From NCBI RefSeq assembly GCF_002954445.1, contig NZ_MQWA01000001.1, positions 442,221 to 506,220 of the forward strand: DNA of 64,000 nt. Reading direction: 5' to 3'. Below are positions 40,862 to 51,343 of the stretch, piece after piece. Source of the stretch: Rubritalea profundi. Lineage in GTDB: Bacteria > Verrucomicrobiota > Verrucomicrobiia > Verrucomicrobiales > Akkermansiaceae. The notes beneath the pieces were generated by a model, which was not told the origin of the DNA, ran no database searches, and worked only from the letters and a program-made list of their open reading frames with translations. The position numbers and the translations under genes are program-made. Position 1 is the first letter of the stretch, and every line of letters begins with the position of its first letter.

Positions 40862-41881
40862 ATGAAGATTGCATTGGATGCCATGGGCGGAGATAAAGCC
40901 CCGCTCGTCAACATTATCGGCGCTAAAGACGCCCTCGCACTCTATCCAAAGATTGAAAAAATATTTCTCGTCGGTGACGAGGAAACCCTCAAGGCTGAAT
41001 GCGCTAAACATCAATTCAAGGACACACGAGTCGAGATTATCCATGCACCTGACGTTGTTGAAATGCATGAGTCCGGAGCTAAAACGCTCCGTTCAAAGAA
41101 AAAGTCCTCTATAGCCGTCGCTACAGAACTAGTGAAACAAGGTGAAGCCGATGCTGTCGTGAGTGCCGGAAACACCGGTGCAGCTGTCGCGACTGCCACC
41201 CTAAAGCTCAGAACTCTCAAAGGAGTCGAGCGAGCCGGCATAGCATCTCCAATGCCCAACGAACACGGCGTCTGCAACCTGCTCGATGCTGGAGCCAATC
41301 CTGAAGCCACAGCCAAACACCTCGTCGCCTACGCTTTTATGGGAGCCATTTATTCTAAGCACGTGATGGGCGTAAAAAGCCCCGTTGTAGGTCTTATGTG
41401 CAATGGCGAAGAAAACGAAAAAGGTAACAGTCTGACAAAAGAAACCTTTGCTCTACTCAAAGAATTAGAAGCAAGCGGCAAATGCCCATTCACTTTCAAA
41501 GGAAACGTTGAAGGTCATGATCTGTTTGAAACCAAACTCGATGTCGCGCTCTGCGATGGCTTCACAGGAAACATCATTCTAAAGTCATGCGAAGCTACAG
41601 CTAAAGCCATGTCCAAATGGCTCAAACTCGAATTCAAGCGTAACCCATTCCGAGTCCTCGGAGCGGCAATGTCACGTGGGGTTTTCAAGGCTGTAAAACA
41701 ACGTTCATCCTATGAATCCTATGGCGGCAGCCCACTCTTAGGAGTGAACGGAGTCTGTATCATCGCTCATGGCGGCTCCTCAGCACTCGCTATGCAGAAC
41801 GCGATTCGAGTGGCCATGGAAACTGTGGAACAAAGCGTCAACCCACACATCGAAGAAGCTCTCGCAGCATTAAGCGAGTAA
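40862..41881 (+). CDS. plsX: phosphate acyltransferase PlsX
   Basis: MKIALDAMGGDKAPLVNIIGAKDAL, VSAGNTGAAVATATLKL. Confidence 0.98.
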   Translation: MKIALDAMGGDKAPLVNIIGAKDALALYPKIEKIFLVGDEETLKAECAKHQFKDTRVEIIHAPDVVEMHESGAKTLRSKKKSSIAVATELVKQGEADAVVSAGNTGAAVATATLKLRTLKGVERAGIASPMPNEHGVCNLLDAGANPEATAKHLVAYAFMGAIYSKHVMGVKSPVVGLMCNGEENEKGNSLTKETFALLKELEASGKCPFTFKGNVEGHDLFETKLDVALCDGFTGNIILKSCEATAKAMSKWLKLEFKRNPFRVLGAAMSRGVFKAVKQRSSYESYGGSPLLGVNGVCIIAHGGSSALAMQNAIRVAMETVEQSVNPHIEEALAALSE

Positions 41882-41900
41882 ACCTCTTCAAGATCCTTTT

Positions 41901-41940
41901 CACTAAAACTAAGTGAACTACCTGTTCACTTGGAGTTTTC
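41901..41940 (+). terminator. putative terminator after plsX
   Basis: aaaactaagtgaac tacct gttcacttggagtttt. Confidence 0.65.
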
Positions 41941-42004
41941 ATAAGGAATAATGACTCGCATTGTAATATACGCGGCCCAATTTAGCCACTAACATCTAAA
42001 AACT

Positions 42005-42961
42005 ATGTCAAATAAACTAAGCAGCCTCAAAGGCTATACCACCATCGTTGCCGACACTGGTGATTTCCAGTCCATCAATGAATACCAACCTCAAGATGCC
42101 ACCACAAACCCTTCACTCATCCTCAAGGCTAGTCAGCAGGACGAGTACCAATACATTCTTGATCAGGCGATCAAGGAGCACACGGACTCACCACTCAAGG
42201 GTCCTGCACTCACGGAATCCATCATCGATCGACTCCTCATTCTCTTTGGCTTAGAAATCCTTAAAGTAGTTCCAGGTCGCGTCTCAACAGAAGTTGATGC
42301 CCGCCTCTCCTTCGACACCGCTAGCACTGTAGCCAAAGCAAAACAACTCATAGCAAGCTACGAAGCAGCAGGTATCAGCCGAGAGCGCATCTTGATCAAA
42401 ATCGCTTCTACTTGGGAAGGCATCAAGGCTGCTGAAGAGCTCGAGAAAGAAGGCATTCGTTGCAATCTCACTCTGCTATTCTCAATGGCGCAAGCCGTTG
42501 CCTGCGCCGAGGCAAACGTCCAACTCATCTCACCTTTCGTTGGCCGCATTTACGATTGGTACAAGGCAAAAAATGGCATCGACTACACTGGGGCTGAAGA
42601 CCCTGGAGTGATCTCTGTCACTCAGATCTTCCATTACTACAAACAGTTTGGCTACAAAACTGAGATCATGGGTGCCTCGTTCCGAAATGTTAGCCAAATC
42701 ATCGAACTCTCCGGTTGTGATTTACTCACAATTAGTCCCGGCCTCCTCCAGCAACTCCAAGACACAACTGGTGAGGTTGAGCTCAAACTCAGCAAAGCAA
42801 ACGCAGATGCTAACCAAATCGAAAGAATCTCTCTCGATGAAAAGGGCTTCCGCTTCATGCTCAACGAAGACGCTATGGCTACAGAAAAAACAGCAGAAGG
42901 CATCCGCCAATTCTCCGCTGACATTGTTAAACTAGAAGACTTGATCTCAGCTCGCATCTAG
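42005..42961 (+). CDS. tal: transaldolase
   Basis: [58 protein letters not shown]. Confidence 0.98.
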   Translation: MSNKLSSLKGYTTIVADTGDFQSINEYQPQDATTNPSLILKASQQDEYQYILDQAIKEHTDSPLKGPALTESIIDRLLILFGLEILKVVPGRVSTEVDARLSFDTASTVAKAKQLIASYEAAGISRERILIKIASTWEGIKAAEELEKEGIRCNLTLLFSMAQAVACAEANVQLISPFVGRIYDWYKAKNGIDYTGAEDPGVISVTQIFHYYKQFGYKTEIMGASFRNVSQIIELSGCDLLTISPGLLQQLQDTTGEVELKLSKANADANQIERISLDEKGFRFMLNEDAMATEKTAEGIRQFSADIVKLEDLISARI

Positions 42962-42984
42962 GCGACCTATTTGGGCATAAAACA

Positions 42985-43752
42985 ATGGCTTTCTACTGTA
43001 TCGGCGACATTCACGGGAAATTCCCCGAACTAGCTCAAGTTCTCTCTGAACTCCCAATCGGAGCTCAAATGGTCTGTGTTGGAGACATTGGATTAGGATT
43101 CAGTGACTCTCAATCACCTGAATGCCTAGTCGAAGTCGATACTGTAGCATCGTTACGCGGCCAGAAAGTCTGGCTTATTCGAGGCAACCACGACGACCCA
43201 GACATTTGGCTTCGCCGTCGCTCAGAGTGGAATGCAGCACTCCAGAGCGTCCGCATTCCTGCAGATATCCACCGCATGAAGGTAGACAACATCCACGTCA
43301 TGATGGTCGGTGGAGGCACCTCACTAGACCGCAGTCACCCAGATCGCGTGGAAGGCCAAACTTGGTGGAAGAATGAAGGAGTCTCAACTGCGGCACCAAA
43401 ACAAGTAGAGCTCATGGTCGAGGCCTATGGCAGAGCTGACATCTTGATCACCCACGCTGGAGCGAGTGAAGCCATGCCATCGCTCGAGCGCGACAAGGAA
43501 ACTTTCGACCATTACGCTGATGTAGACCCGACACTCGCCGCCGAAGTCAAAGCTGAGCGCGAACTACTCTCACAGATAGTCCAAGCCAGCCAAACGAGCA
43601 CTACCGCCTTTGGCCACTACCACGTCAGCCTAGAGAGCAATAATGGCCCCATCCGCTATCGATGCTGTGCCGAACTCGAAGCCTGGCAGTACGCCAAACG
43701 CAGCGTCTTACCCCAGCTTCCTAGTTTAGGCGAATCGGCTACTTTTTCTTAA
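42985..43752 (+). CDS. metallophosphoesterase
   Basis: YCIGDIHGKFPEL, VCVGDIGLGF, WLIRGNHDDPDIW, DILITHAGAS, AFGHYHVS. Confidence 0.92.
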   Translation: MAFYCIGDIHGKFPELAQVLSELPIGAQMVCVGDIGLGFSDSQSPECLVEVDTVASLRGQKVWLIRGNHDDPDIWLRRRSEWNAALQSVRIPADIHRMKVDNIHVMMVGGGTSLDRSHPDRVEGQTWWKNEGVSTAAPKQVELMVEAYGRADILITHAGASEAMPSLERDKETFDHYADVDPTLAAEVKAERELLSQIVQASQTSTTAFGHYHVSLESNNGPIRYRCCAELEAWQYAKRSVLPQLPSLGESATFS

Positions 43753-46700
43753 AGAGTACCCACGAGCCAAATTTCTTCATATCCTCGAGCATCAAGTAAA
43801 CGCTCGGTACTAGGATGAGTGTGATCGCCGTGGCAAAGAGAATACCAAAGCCTAAGGACACGGCCATTGGAATTAGGAACTTCGCCTGCATATCTGTCTC
43901 GGTAAGCATTGGCATCAAACCGGCAAAAGTAGTCAAAGAGGTCAGCAAGATAGGCCTAAAGCGGCGCGCTCCAGCATTCCATACAGCGTCCATCACCCCA
44001 CCATCATCTTTTCGATGACGGTTGGTGTATTCCACCAACACGAGTGAGTCATTCACAACCACTCCTGAAAGCGCCACAATCCCGCACAGAGACATGATGC
44101 TCAGTTCCATTCCTAGCAGCACGTGACCGCCGACAGCCCCCACTATTCCAAACGGAATGACTGACATCACGATCAAGGGCTGGCTGTAGCTCTTGAGCGG
44201 TATTGCCAACAAGATGTAGATCATCAAAATTGCAAAGATGAATTTTTGCCCCATCTCCTTGATACTGGTATTCTGATCCTCTTGCTCGCCTCGGTACCCC
44301 CAGGTTACTCCAGGGAATTTCGCTTGCAGCGACCCGAGGACACTTTCATTGAAAGTCGCAACCACGGTATTGGCATTAGCTCCAGAAGTCTTATCAATAT
44401 CTGCAGCAATCGTCAGCGATCGTTGACCGTCGACTCGGTTGATCGAGGACAAGCCACGGTAGGGCTCACCAGCGATCACCTGCTTGATCGGCACTTCATC
44501 TCCAGCGGGAGAAATCAGACGAATTTCTTCGAGAGTTTCCAGCGATTTGCGTTCATGCTCAGGATAGCGCACCATCACCTTGACCTCATCACGGCCCCGC
44601 TGAATCCTCTGCACTTCATCCCCAAAAAACGAAGAACGTAGCTGCTGTGAGACATTGGCGACGGTAAACCCCAGAGCCTTTCCAGAATCCGTTAGGTCAT
44701 CACGATGATAAACCATCTCAGCCTTACCCATCCGCCAGTTAGTACTGATATCGGTGACCCCACTCATATTCGCCAGTCCATCGGTGATATAGTCAGACGC
44801 TTGTTTGAGCTCGGCGAGATTTTTACCAGTGATTTCAATGTCTATCGCATTGCCGCCACTATTGGTTTCTTGCTTAAAGGAAAGCTCTACAACTCCTGGA
44901 ATTCGCCCAATCTCTTTACGCCAAGCTGAGATCACTTCACCGCCATTCCACTCGCGCTCAGATGCAGGAATGAGCTCCAGCGTAATTTCTCCCAAATGGC
45001 TATTTACCGAGTCGCTGTTAGGAGTAAATCCTGACTGGAAAGGCTGCGTCCCAGCACTTGCTAGATAGTGAGAAATCACACTTTTTCCATCGTAGCCTTT
45101 AAACTCTTCACCCACTTTTCGAGCCGCAGCTTCTATTCTTTCAATCGCATCGTCAGTAGTCTCAAAGTTCACTCCCACAGGCATGATCAACTTCGCGGAG
45201 ATCACATCGCCCTCGACTTTAGGCATGAACTCGAACGGCACACGGCCACTCCCCACCATCCCCACAGTAACTAACAACACCGCTACGAAGCAGGACCACA
45301 CCACCCAACGTGAGTGCAGCACCACGCGTAGAGCTGGACGATAGCAACGCTCTATAAACCATTCTAGACCATCGGCAATCCAGTGCTGGAGCCGAGTGAT
45401 CGGTCCATGGCTCTTATTGGCATCCCGCGACTTCAGCATCGCCAAATGCGCTGGCAGAACAAACTTCGACTGGATCAACGAAAAGAACAATACCGGGATA
45501 ACCACCATTGGTATGTTCGGCCAAATTTTTCCACTGACACCACTCAGCCCAAGCATCGGCGTGAAAGCGGCCATAGTCGTTAGCACCCCGAATGTCACCA
45601 CCACTCCCACCTCGTGGGTACCCTTCCAAGAAGCTTCTCGTGGATCTTCTCCACTACGAATGCGACTATACACATTCTCGCCGACCACAATGGCGTCATC
45701 CACCACAATACCTAACACTAATATAAAGGCAAAGAGTGAGATCATATTCACACTCACACCGAGTTCAGGCATCAGCCAAATTCCACCAGCAAATGAAACG
45801 GGAATACCTATCGCCACCAAGGCCGCCAACGAAGGCCTCAGGAAGAGAGCCAACACTATGAAAACTAGCAGTAGCCCCCAGCCACCATTGCGGCCTAACA
45901 AGGACAAGCGACCACCCAGCATTTTACTCTGATCATTCCACAACTCCAAGCTCACACCTGGTGGCAACTCGGACGGCGCGACATTCTCAATATAGTCGCG
46001 CACCCCTTTTGCCAAAAGCATCGTATCCTGCTCACCGGTACGGAATACATTTACCAAAGCTGCATTGCGCCCATCAAATCGGGCCTTTAGATCTACATCC
46101 TCAAAGCCGTCAATCACAGTGGCGATTTCACCCAACTTGAGCTGTTCGCCGGTACTATTATTGACGATGACTATCTCTTTAAAATCCTCAGCGTTGGAGA
46201 CCTTGCCCATTACTCTAACAACGACTTCACCACCACGCTCCCGCACACTACCAGCTGGCAGGTCGATTGAGGCATCTCGTAGGGCATCCGCTATCCCGGA
46301 AAGGCTTAGACCATGGCGACGCAGCACCTCGTCTGGAACCTCTATTGAAATCTCATACGGTCGCACATTAGCCAATGACGCTTTCGTGATTTTCGGCTTA
46401 CCTCTGAAGGTTTGATCTAACCGCTCAAAAATATCATCAGGCTCTCCAGCCTGATAATTAAGCAATCCATCAAGGACTGTCTGAGCAATTTCTCGCAGAG
46501 TCTTTTCATCGACATCTGCGCTCACCGCCACGCTCATCACCTGATAGGACAACAGTAATTCTTCAACGATCGGCTTTTCCGCCTCCTCGGGAAAATTGCT
46601 TATAGCATCGACACGACTTTTCACATCGTCCATCACATTGCGCACATCATAGCCAGTCTCAACCTCCACTGTAAGACCACCGCGTCCCTCAGTCGCAGTC

Positions 46701-46948
46701 GAGGTGTAACGCTTGATCCCATCCACATCGGCAATGGCATCCTCCAGTGGCAACAAAATACCATCCTCCACTTCTTCTGGTGTAGCATTTGGAAACGGAA
46801 CAGAGATGGTGACAGCATCCAAGCTAGTCTCGGGGAAAACCTCCTTCTTCAACTTAAACCAAGTTGAAATTCCGGCCACCAACACCACCAGCATCAGAAA
46901 GTTACCGGCCACGTGATTGCGGCTAAACCATTTGATCATTCCACCCAT
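43739..46948 (-). CDS. efflux RND transporter permease (AcrB/MexB-like)
   Basis: 1069 aa; FPNATPEEVEDGILLPLEDAI, VLGIVVDDAIVVGENVYSRI, GVVVNDSLVLVEYTN. Confidence 0.97.
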   Translation of the reverse strand: MGGMIKWFSRNHVAGNFLMLVVLVAGISTWFKLKKEVFPETSLDAVTISVPFPNATPEEVEDGILLPLEDAIADVDGIKRYTSTATEGRGGLTVEVETGYDVRNVMDDVKSRVDAISNFPEEAEKPIVEELLLSYQVMSVAVSADVDEKTLREIAQTVLDGLLNYQAGEPDDIFERLDQTFRGKPKITKASLANVRPYEISIEVPDEVLRRHGLSLSGIADALRDASIDLPAGSVRERGGEVVVRVMGKVSNAEDFKEIVIVNNSTGEQLKLGEIATVIDGFEDVDLKARFDGRNAALVNVFRTGEQDTMLLAKGVRDYIENVAPSELPPGVSLELWNDQSKMLGGRLSLLGRNGGWGLLLVFIVLALFLRPSLAALVAIGIPVSFAGGIWLMPELGVSVNMISLFAFILVLGIVVDDAIVVGENVYSRIRSGEDPREASWKGTHEVGVVVTFGVLTTMAAFTPMLGLSGVSGKIWPNIPMVVIPVLFFSLIQSKFVLPAHLAMLKSRDANKSHGPITRLQHWIADGLEWFIERCYRPALRVVLHSRWVVWSCFVAVLLVTVGMVGSGRVPFEFMPKVEGDVISAKLIMPVGVNFETTDDAIERIEAAARKVGEEFKGYDGKSVISHYLASAGTQPFQSGFTPNSDSVNSHLGEITLELIPASEREWNGGEVISAWRKEIGRIPGVVELSFKQETNSGGNAIDIEITGKNLAELKQASDYITDGLANMSGVTDISTNWRMGKAEMVYHRDDLTDSGKALGFTVANVSQQLRSSFFGDEVQRIQRGRDEVKVMVRYPEHERKSLETLEEIRLISPAGDEVPIKQVIAGEPYRGLSSINRVDGQRSLTIAADIDKTSGANANTVVATFNESVLGSLQAKFPGVTWGYRGEQEDQNTSIKEMGQKFIFAILMIYILLAIPLKSYSQPLIVMSVIPFGIVGAVGGHVLLGMELSIMSLCGIVALSGVVVNDSLVLVEYTNRHRKDDGGVMDAVWNAGARRFRPILLTSLTTFAGLMPMLTETDMQAKFLIPMAVSLGFGILFATAITLILVPSVYLMLEDMKKFGSWVLFKKK

Positions 46949-48117
46949 CAGTTCAATTGGTTAGTCTGCTTGCTCACCGGCTCCACCTTCATCCCATTCA
47001 CTGGGAGCTCTATCGGACTTGTGATCACCCTCTCACCATCATTGAGCCCATCGGTAACGACTACATAATCGCGCTCGCTTCGCTCCACGTGCACCTTTCT
47101 GACCACCAACTTGTCAGTGGAATCAAGCACCCAAACAACATCGCCGCTCCGTAGAGCTTCTCGCGGTACCTTCACCGCTCTTTCAAAAATTTCACCTTCA
47201 AATATCCCCTTCACAAACAGCCCGGCCGGTGGAACTTTAAACCTTCCATCTCCATCGGCTTCATTGATTTCTACCACTATCATCATCGTGTGAGTTGCCC
47301 TATCGATTTTTCCTTCACTACGTACGATCGAGCCAGTCCACACCTTAGGCTCTCGACCCACCTCAGCTCTAACAATAACATTCGCACCCACTAGCGTCTT
47401 CGGCAAATAACTCACATCTTCTAAACTTAAGGGCAAACGCACCTGCATCTTACCCGCAGTGTACACTTCAGCCACCCTTCCACCTCTCGATAAATAACTG
47501 CCAGTATCAACCGAAGCTGAACCCACCATGCAATCATAGGGCGCCTTGATTTCAGTTTTGATTAACTCACGTTGAGCCTGCACCGTATTTGCTTGGGCAG
47601 CTGCGAGCTTTGCTCTCGCACTCTTGAGTTGTGGTTCACGCGTCACCAACTTTCCTGGCTCACCGCCACGGCCCATTTTTTTCCAGTCGCGCATCGCTTG
47701 CACCGCTCGCGCTTGCTCTTGAATAATCTGAAATTCGGCATCAGCCACACTCGATTTTGCCTGAGCCAACTGGGCTTGGTAATCAGCAAAACTCACCTTC
47801 AGCATACTCTCACCTTTTCCAAATTGCCCACCTGTCTTCAATTTGGGAGAAATAAACTCGATAGCCCCCGCCACCTCACTTATTATTGTTGTTTGCGTAA
47901 CTGGCACCACTTGGCCTTGAGCACTCAGCTCCACCTTATACTCATCAGCCACAAGATCGAAAAACTCCACCCGTGGCTCGAAAACTTCCTTATCCTGCTT
48001 TGTCGCCTCCACAGGATTCCCCATAAAGAAGCCCATCACCGCCACCCCCACGCCTAACACTAAGATTACTGCGATTAGCTTCACCAATGGTCTCGTTACT
48101 TTCTGCTGCTCAATCAT
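46948..48117 (-). CDS. efflux RND transporter periplasmic adaptor subunit
   Basis: QGQVVPVTQTTIISEVAGAIEFISPKLKTGGQFGKGESML; TEIKAPYDCMVGSASVDTGSYLSRG. Confidence 0.95.
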   Translation of the reverse strand: MIEQQKVTRPLVKLIAVILVLGVGVAVMGFFMGNPVEATKQDKEVFEPRVEFFDLVADEYKVELSAQGQVVPVTQTTIISEVAGAIEFISPKLKTGGQFGKGESMLKVSFADYQAQLAQAKSSVADAEFQIIQEQARAVQAMRDWKKMGRGGEPGKLVTREPQLKSARAKLAAAQANTVQAQRELIKTEIKAPYDCMVGSASVDTGSYLSRGGRVAEVYTAGKMQVRLPLSLEDVSYLPKTLVGANVIVRAEVGREPKVWTGSIVRSEGKIDRATHTMMIVVEINEADGDGRFKVPPAGLFVKGIFEGEIFERAVKVPREALRSGDVVWVLDSTDKLVVRKVHVERSERDYVVVTDGLNDGERVITSPIELPVNGMKVEPVSKQTNQLN

Positions 48118-48119
48118 GG

Positions 48120-49682
48120 CTATTTTCCTTCTAATCTAAATTCTCCACCAAGGGCCAGATGCAAATCCACCCTATTCTCTAACTGGATCCTACGTAAAAC
48201 TAACAACTGTGAGCCTAACTCGACAGCTCGGCTCTGGCCCGTCAACAAGGTCAATATATCTCCTGTACCTTCTAAATAGTCATCACTGGCAGCCTTCGCT
48301 GCTTCATTTGCCAGTGCTGAAGCCTTTCCCATATCTTGGACGCGACGCTTAAGCCAGCCTTCTAACATTAGGGCGTTTTCAACCTCTCCGAAAGCCCCCA
48401 AAACAACGCCCTCTAAATTAGCTAACTCTTCACGCTCCTTTGAAGTCCGAATTGCCTGCTCCCCCTTAACTAGCCCACCTGTCAAAAGGTTTTGGGTGAT
48501 TGTGGCTCCAATCGACCAAGCACTAAAATTATTATTCACGATTTGCTCAAGCGCATCACTGGCTGTGCCGCCCGATCCCGTAAGACTTAAAATTGGGAAT
48601 ATCGCACGCTTCGCCTCTTTTAGCCTTGCTACCGATGCGACATACCGACGCTCCGCGGCAATCACATCCGGCCTTCTCTGCAAAAGAGCGGATGGCACCC
48701 CGCTAGGAGGGCGCGCTGGCATCTTAGTGAGGGACGAACTCCCCTTCATTTTCCCTGCAGGATATCGACCACAGAGCAACTCCAAACGTCGTTGAGCCAT
48801 TCTCACTTCACTCTCCCTCTGCGAGATCACAGCCTTGGAAGTGGCTTGATCAGTTTGAGCCAATCGGAACTGACTCGCTGATCCACCATCATTACCCAAA
48901 TTTTGTGCAAATCTCTCACCTATCGTCTCAACAGAATCATCGCGAATCTGAGCCACACGCTTCGCTAAAGTGAGTTGTTCATTTGCCTCACCTAAAGAAA
49001 ACCAAGCCTTACAAACCTCGGCAGCAAGCGCAGCCTCAGCCGCCTTCGCATCGAGCTCCGCTGCCTGAGCGTCAGAAATGGCAGCCATTTGGCCCATACG
49101 GATTCGGCCCCAGAGATCAATTTCCCAATTCACCCGAAGATCCGCGTAACTTCCATTCTCCACAGATGAACCACCAAAGGGCATCCCAACAAATTGCCTC
49201 TTACTCCTGTCTCCCTTAAATTCAGCAGCCAATGCTGGGCGAGCCGCTGCCCCAGCAACATAGGCCGCCTTCTGCGCCTGCACCACACGCTCTGCAGCCG
49301 CGCGCATATCTGGATTTCGGGCGACCGCCTCGGCCACTAATTTATTCAAACTAGAATCACCAAAGCTCTGCACCCACTCCCTGTCCACACCAGATTTCCC
49401 TTCCTGGCTAGCAGTCCAACTATCAGGTGCCATTTGCTCTACCTTGAGCATCTGAGACTCAGGAGGCTTCGTCGCGCAGCCAACTAGAAAAACACTCAGT
49501 GACACCAAGCTAATCAGCTTCAGAGATCTACAAAAACGTTTGTTCAAAAAAGCACACCATTGAATGATGGTTGGAGAGCCAACTGAAGCGACGTAACAAG
49601 TCTTTATGATCTTAACCATTTGAACAACACAGCTTCTCATCATTGTGTGCTCGAAACCTAACTTGGCACCAAGATCCTGCAA
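48120..49682 (-). CDS. efflux outer-membrane lipoprotein (NodT/OprM family)
   Basis: lipobox SVFLVGCATKPPES; NWEIDLWGRIRMGQMAAISDAQAAELD; true start probably downstream of the ORF-track start. Confidence 0.92.
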   Translation of the reverse strand: MQDLGAKLGFEHTMMRSCVVQMVKIIKTCYVASVGSPTIIQWCAFLNKRFCRSLKLISLVSLSVFLVGCATKPPESQMLKVEQMAPDSWTASQEGKSGVDREWVQSFGDSSLNKLVAEAVARNPDMRAAAERVVQAQKAAYVAGAAARPALAAEFKGDRSKRQFVGMPFGGSSVENGSYADLRVNWEIDLWGRIRMGQMAAISDAQAAELDAKAAEAALAAEVCKAWFSLGEANEQLTLAKRVAQIRDDSVETIGERFAQNLGNDGGSASQFRLAQTDQATSKAVISQRESEVRMAQRRLELLCGRYPAGKMKGSSSLTKMPARPPSGVPSALLQRRPDVIAAERRYVASVARLKEAKRAIFPILSLTGSGGTASDALEQIVNNNFSAWSIGATITQNLLTGGLVKGEQAIRTSKEREELANLEGVVLGAFGEVENALMLEGWLKRRVQDMGKASALANEAAKAASDDYLEGTGDILTLLTGQSRAVELGSQLLVLRRIQLENRVDLHLALGGEFRLEGK

Positions 49683-50289
49683 CTCTAAAAACAGTCATGC
49701 TAGACATCCTTCGTGAACAGCCTAAATCGCTAGGCTAAGTTCACAGCTATGTGCAGAAAAATCTCCCCCAAAGGAACACATCCATAAATCCTCAAAATCA
49801 GCAACGGATTTCAAACATTTTTCCAGTTCATCGTCGTTCCGGACTGTTGATTAGAGATACGGGTATGACCCACCAGCCGTCACCATCTCTTTCTAATCGA
49901 ATAGGTTAAGGATTACAGTAGGACCTTCACCTACCTGTTGATAACGTTCGCAGGCTTACTGTCTCATAGATTGCGCTTATCGGTGCCAGTGATAGTCACA
50001 CTCAATAACTGCGTGATGACGCAGATTTCAACCTCTGTCTATCAGCTCTCACTCTGATGCACGAAATAGCCTTAGTCGTGCTGCTAGAGAAAATTTATAG
50101 AGCCGCCATTATCAAACAATGGGGAGCCCTACTGTAGAGATTAAAGACTCTAAATAATCACCTCAGAAAATCCGAGTCAACATCGGTATGCTTCTTTCCT
50201 TAAATCTCGGAGACTGTATATCTCTGTGCTCGTAAAGTGCCGCTGCTCGAACGCCTCTCTAGCTCGACAGGGTTTGAAAACATCGAAAC

Positions 50290-50624
50290 ATCTCCTCCGA
50301 CAAAGGTTTTAGCAGCAAGGCTAACAAGGAGATGGGGAAAATGTGATACCTCTCGTTGTCATGCCCAAGAAGGGGAAGTTGAGTAAGGTAGAAGTTACCG
50401 AACAGGCTAACAAAAAATGGAAACAACTTCGGCTCGCCCACAGTGCGATGGAATGCGACATCAACTGCCTCGAACACCACGGGCGGGACAGTTGTCCAGA
50501 CAAAGGCTACCCTAGATACAAGTGTTATGTCGGCTCAGGAGTATTGGCCTACAACCAGCACAAAATCGGCAACGAGTTACAAGCCGAAGTCCGGGGAAAG
50601 GCGAAGAGGAAACGGGCGACTTAA
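50290..50624 (+). pseudogene. remnant of an ISNCY-type transposase C-terminus
   Basis: SSDKGFSSKANK then shifted frame VIPLVVMPKKGKLSK...LRLAHSAMECDINCLEHHGRDSCPDKGYPRYKCYVGSGVLAYNQHKIGNEL. Confidence 0.72.
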
Positions 50625-50897
50625 CCCGATCAAAAATCTAATACAGTGGGAGACCTGCGCCCATGTAAGAAGCATAGACCACCTAACACTACTCAGAATG
50701 ATGGATATTTAACGAAATCACGGAAAAAATTCATATACCAGTCAAATGCTGTTTCTAAAACAAACTGTTTAGCCAAAATTGGCTATTTCCGACTGGGTAC
50801 TAAATGCCACTATAGTACCGTTTCTGGTTGCATTTGGCTGTATATCAAAGGTATTTCGGCAACTTTTCGCATTTTCAACACACTCCTCATCAAACAA

Positions 50898-50933
50898 GAA
50901 AAGCCAGTAACCTATTACAGTTACTGGCTTTTA
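50898..50933 (-). terminator. hairpin terminator adjoining the tRNA 3' end
   Basis: aaaagccagtaac...gttactggctttt perfect stem. Confidence 0.8.
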
Positions 50934-50936
50934 AAT

Positions 50937-50995
50937 TGGTAGGGGTGGAGAGAATCGAACTCTCGGCCAAGGGATTATGAGTCCCCTGCTTTTAT
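50937..50995 (-). other. 3' fragment of tRNA-Met(CAT), putative attachment-site remnant
   Basis: minus strand GCAGGGGACTCATAATCCCTTGGCCGAGAGTTCGATTCTCTCCACCCCTACCA: anticodon loop CTCATAA, T-arm GAGAG-TTCGATT-CTCTC, encoded CCA; acceptor 5' strand and D-arm absent. Confidence 0.82.
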
Positions 50996-51211
50996 TTTTA
51001 ACCCATATACAAGCGATACAGCCAACTTAAGAACAAACTTAAGAAAATCTTTCTGAGGTAGTAGTTAGTTTATAGGTACAACGCGCAGTTTATCTTCAAT
51101 CCATACTCGTAATACAAAACAAGGTCCCACTGCTGTGCAATTCTTCTACCTTGTCCGGCCATACAGGATTCGAATCTTTAGTTACGCTATCACGCTAGTA
51201 ATAACCACTAC

Positions 51212-51310
51212 TCCGAGCCGGTTAGCTGTCGGATGCAGCGAATTTTTTTCAACAACCTATAACTCTCATGCTCCGCTATCGCTCCGATAAGAAGCTATCT
51301 CTGGAATTAG
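51212..51310. repeat. ~98-bp structured direct repeat copy 1
   Basis: tccgagccggttagctgtcggatgcagcgaatttttttcaacaacctataactctcatgctccgctatcgctccgataagaagctatct; highly similar to copy at 52077. Confidence 0.85.
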
Positions 51311-51343
51311 ACCTGTACGATTTCATGGAGTTTAGATGGTGTA

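Noticed and set aside
45396-45932. 178-aa plus-strand ORF inside the RND permease
   Set aside because: Antisense to a clear RND transporter frame; low-complexity composition.
50937-50995. Functional tRNA-Met gene
   Set aside because: Acceptor 5' strand and D-arm are missing in the adjacent minus-strand sequence.
51150-51185. Second tRNA-like 3' end (ggccatacaggattcgaatctttag)
   Set aside because: Contains a ttcgaat T-loop-like string, but the T-stem does not pair and no acceptor or anticodon arm is recognisable.
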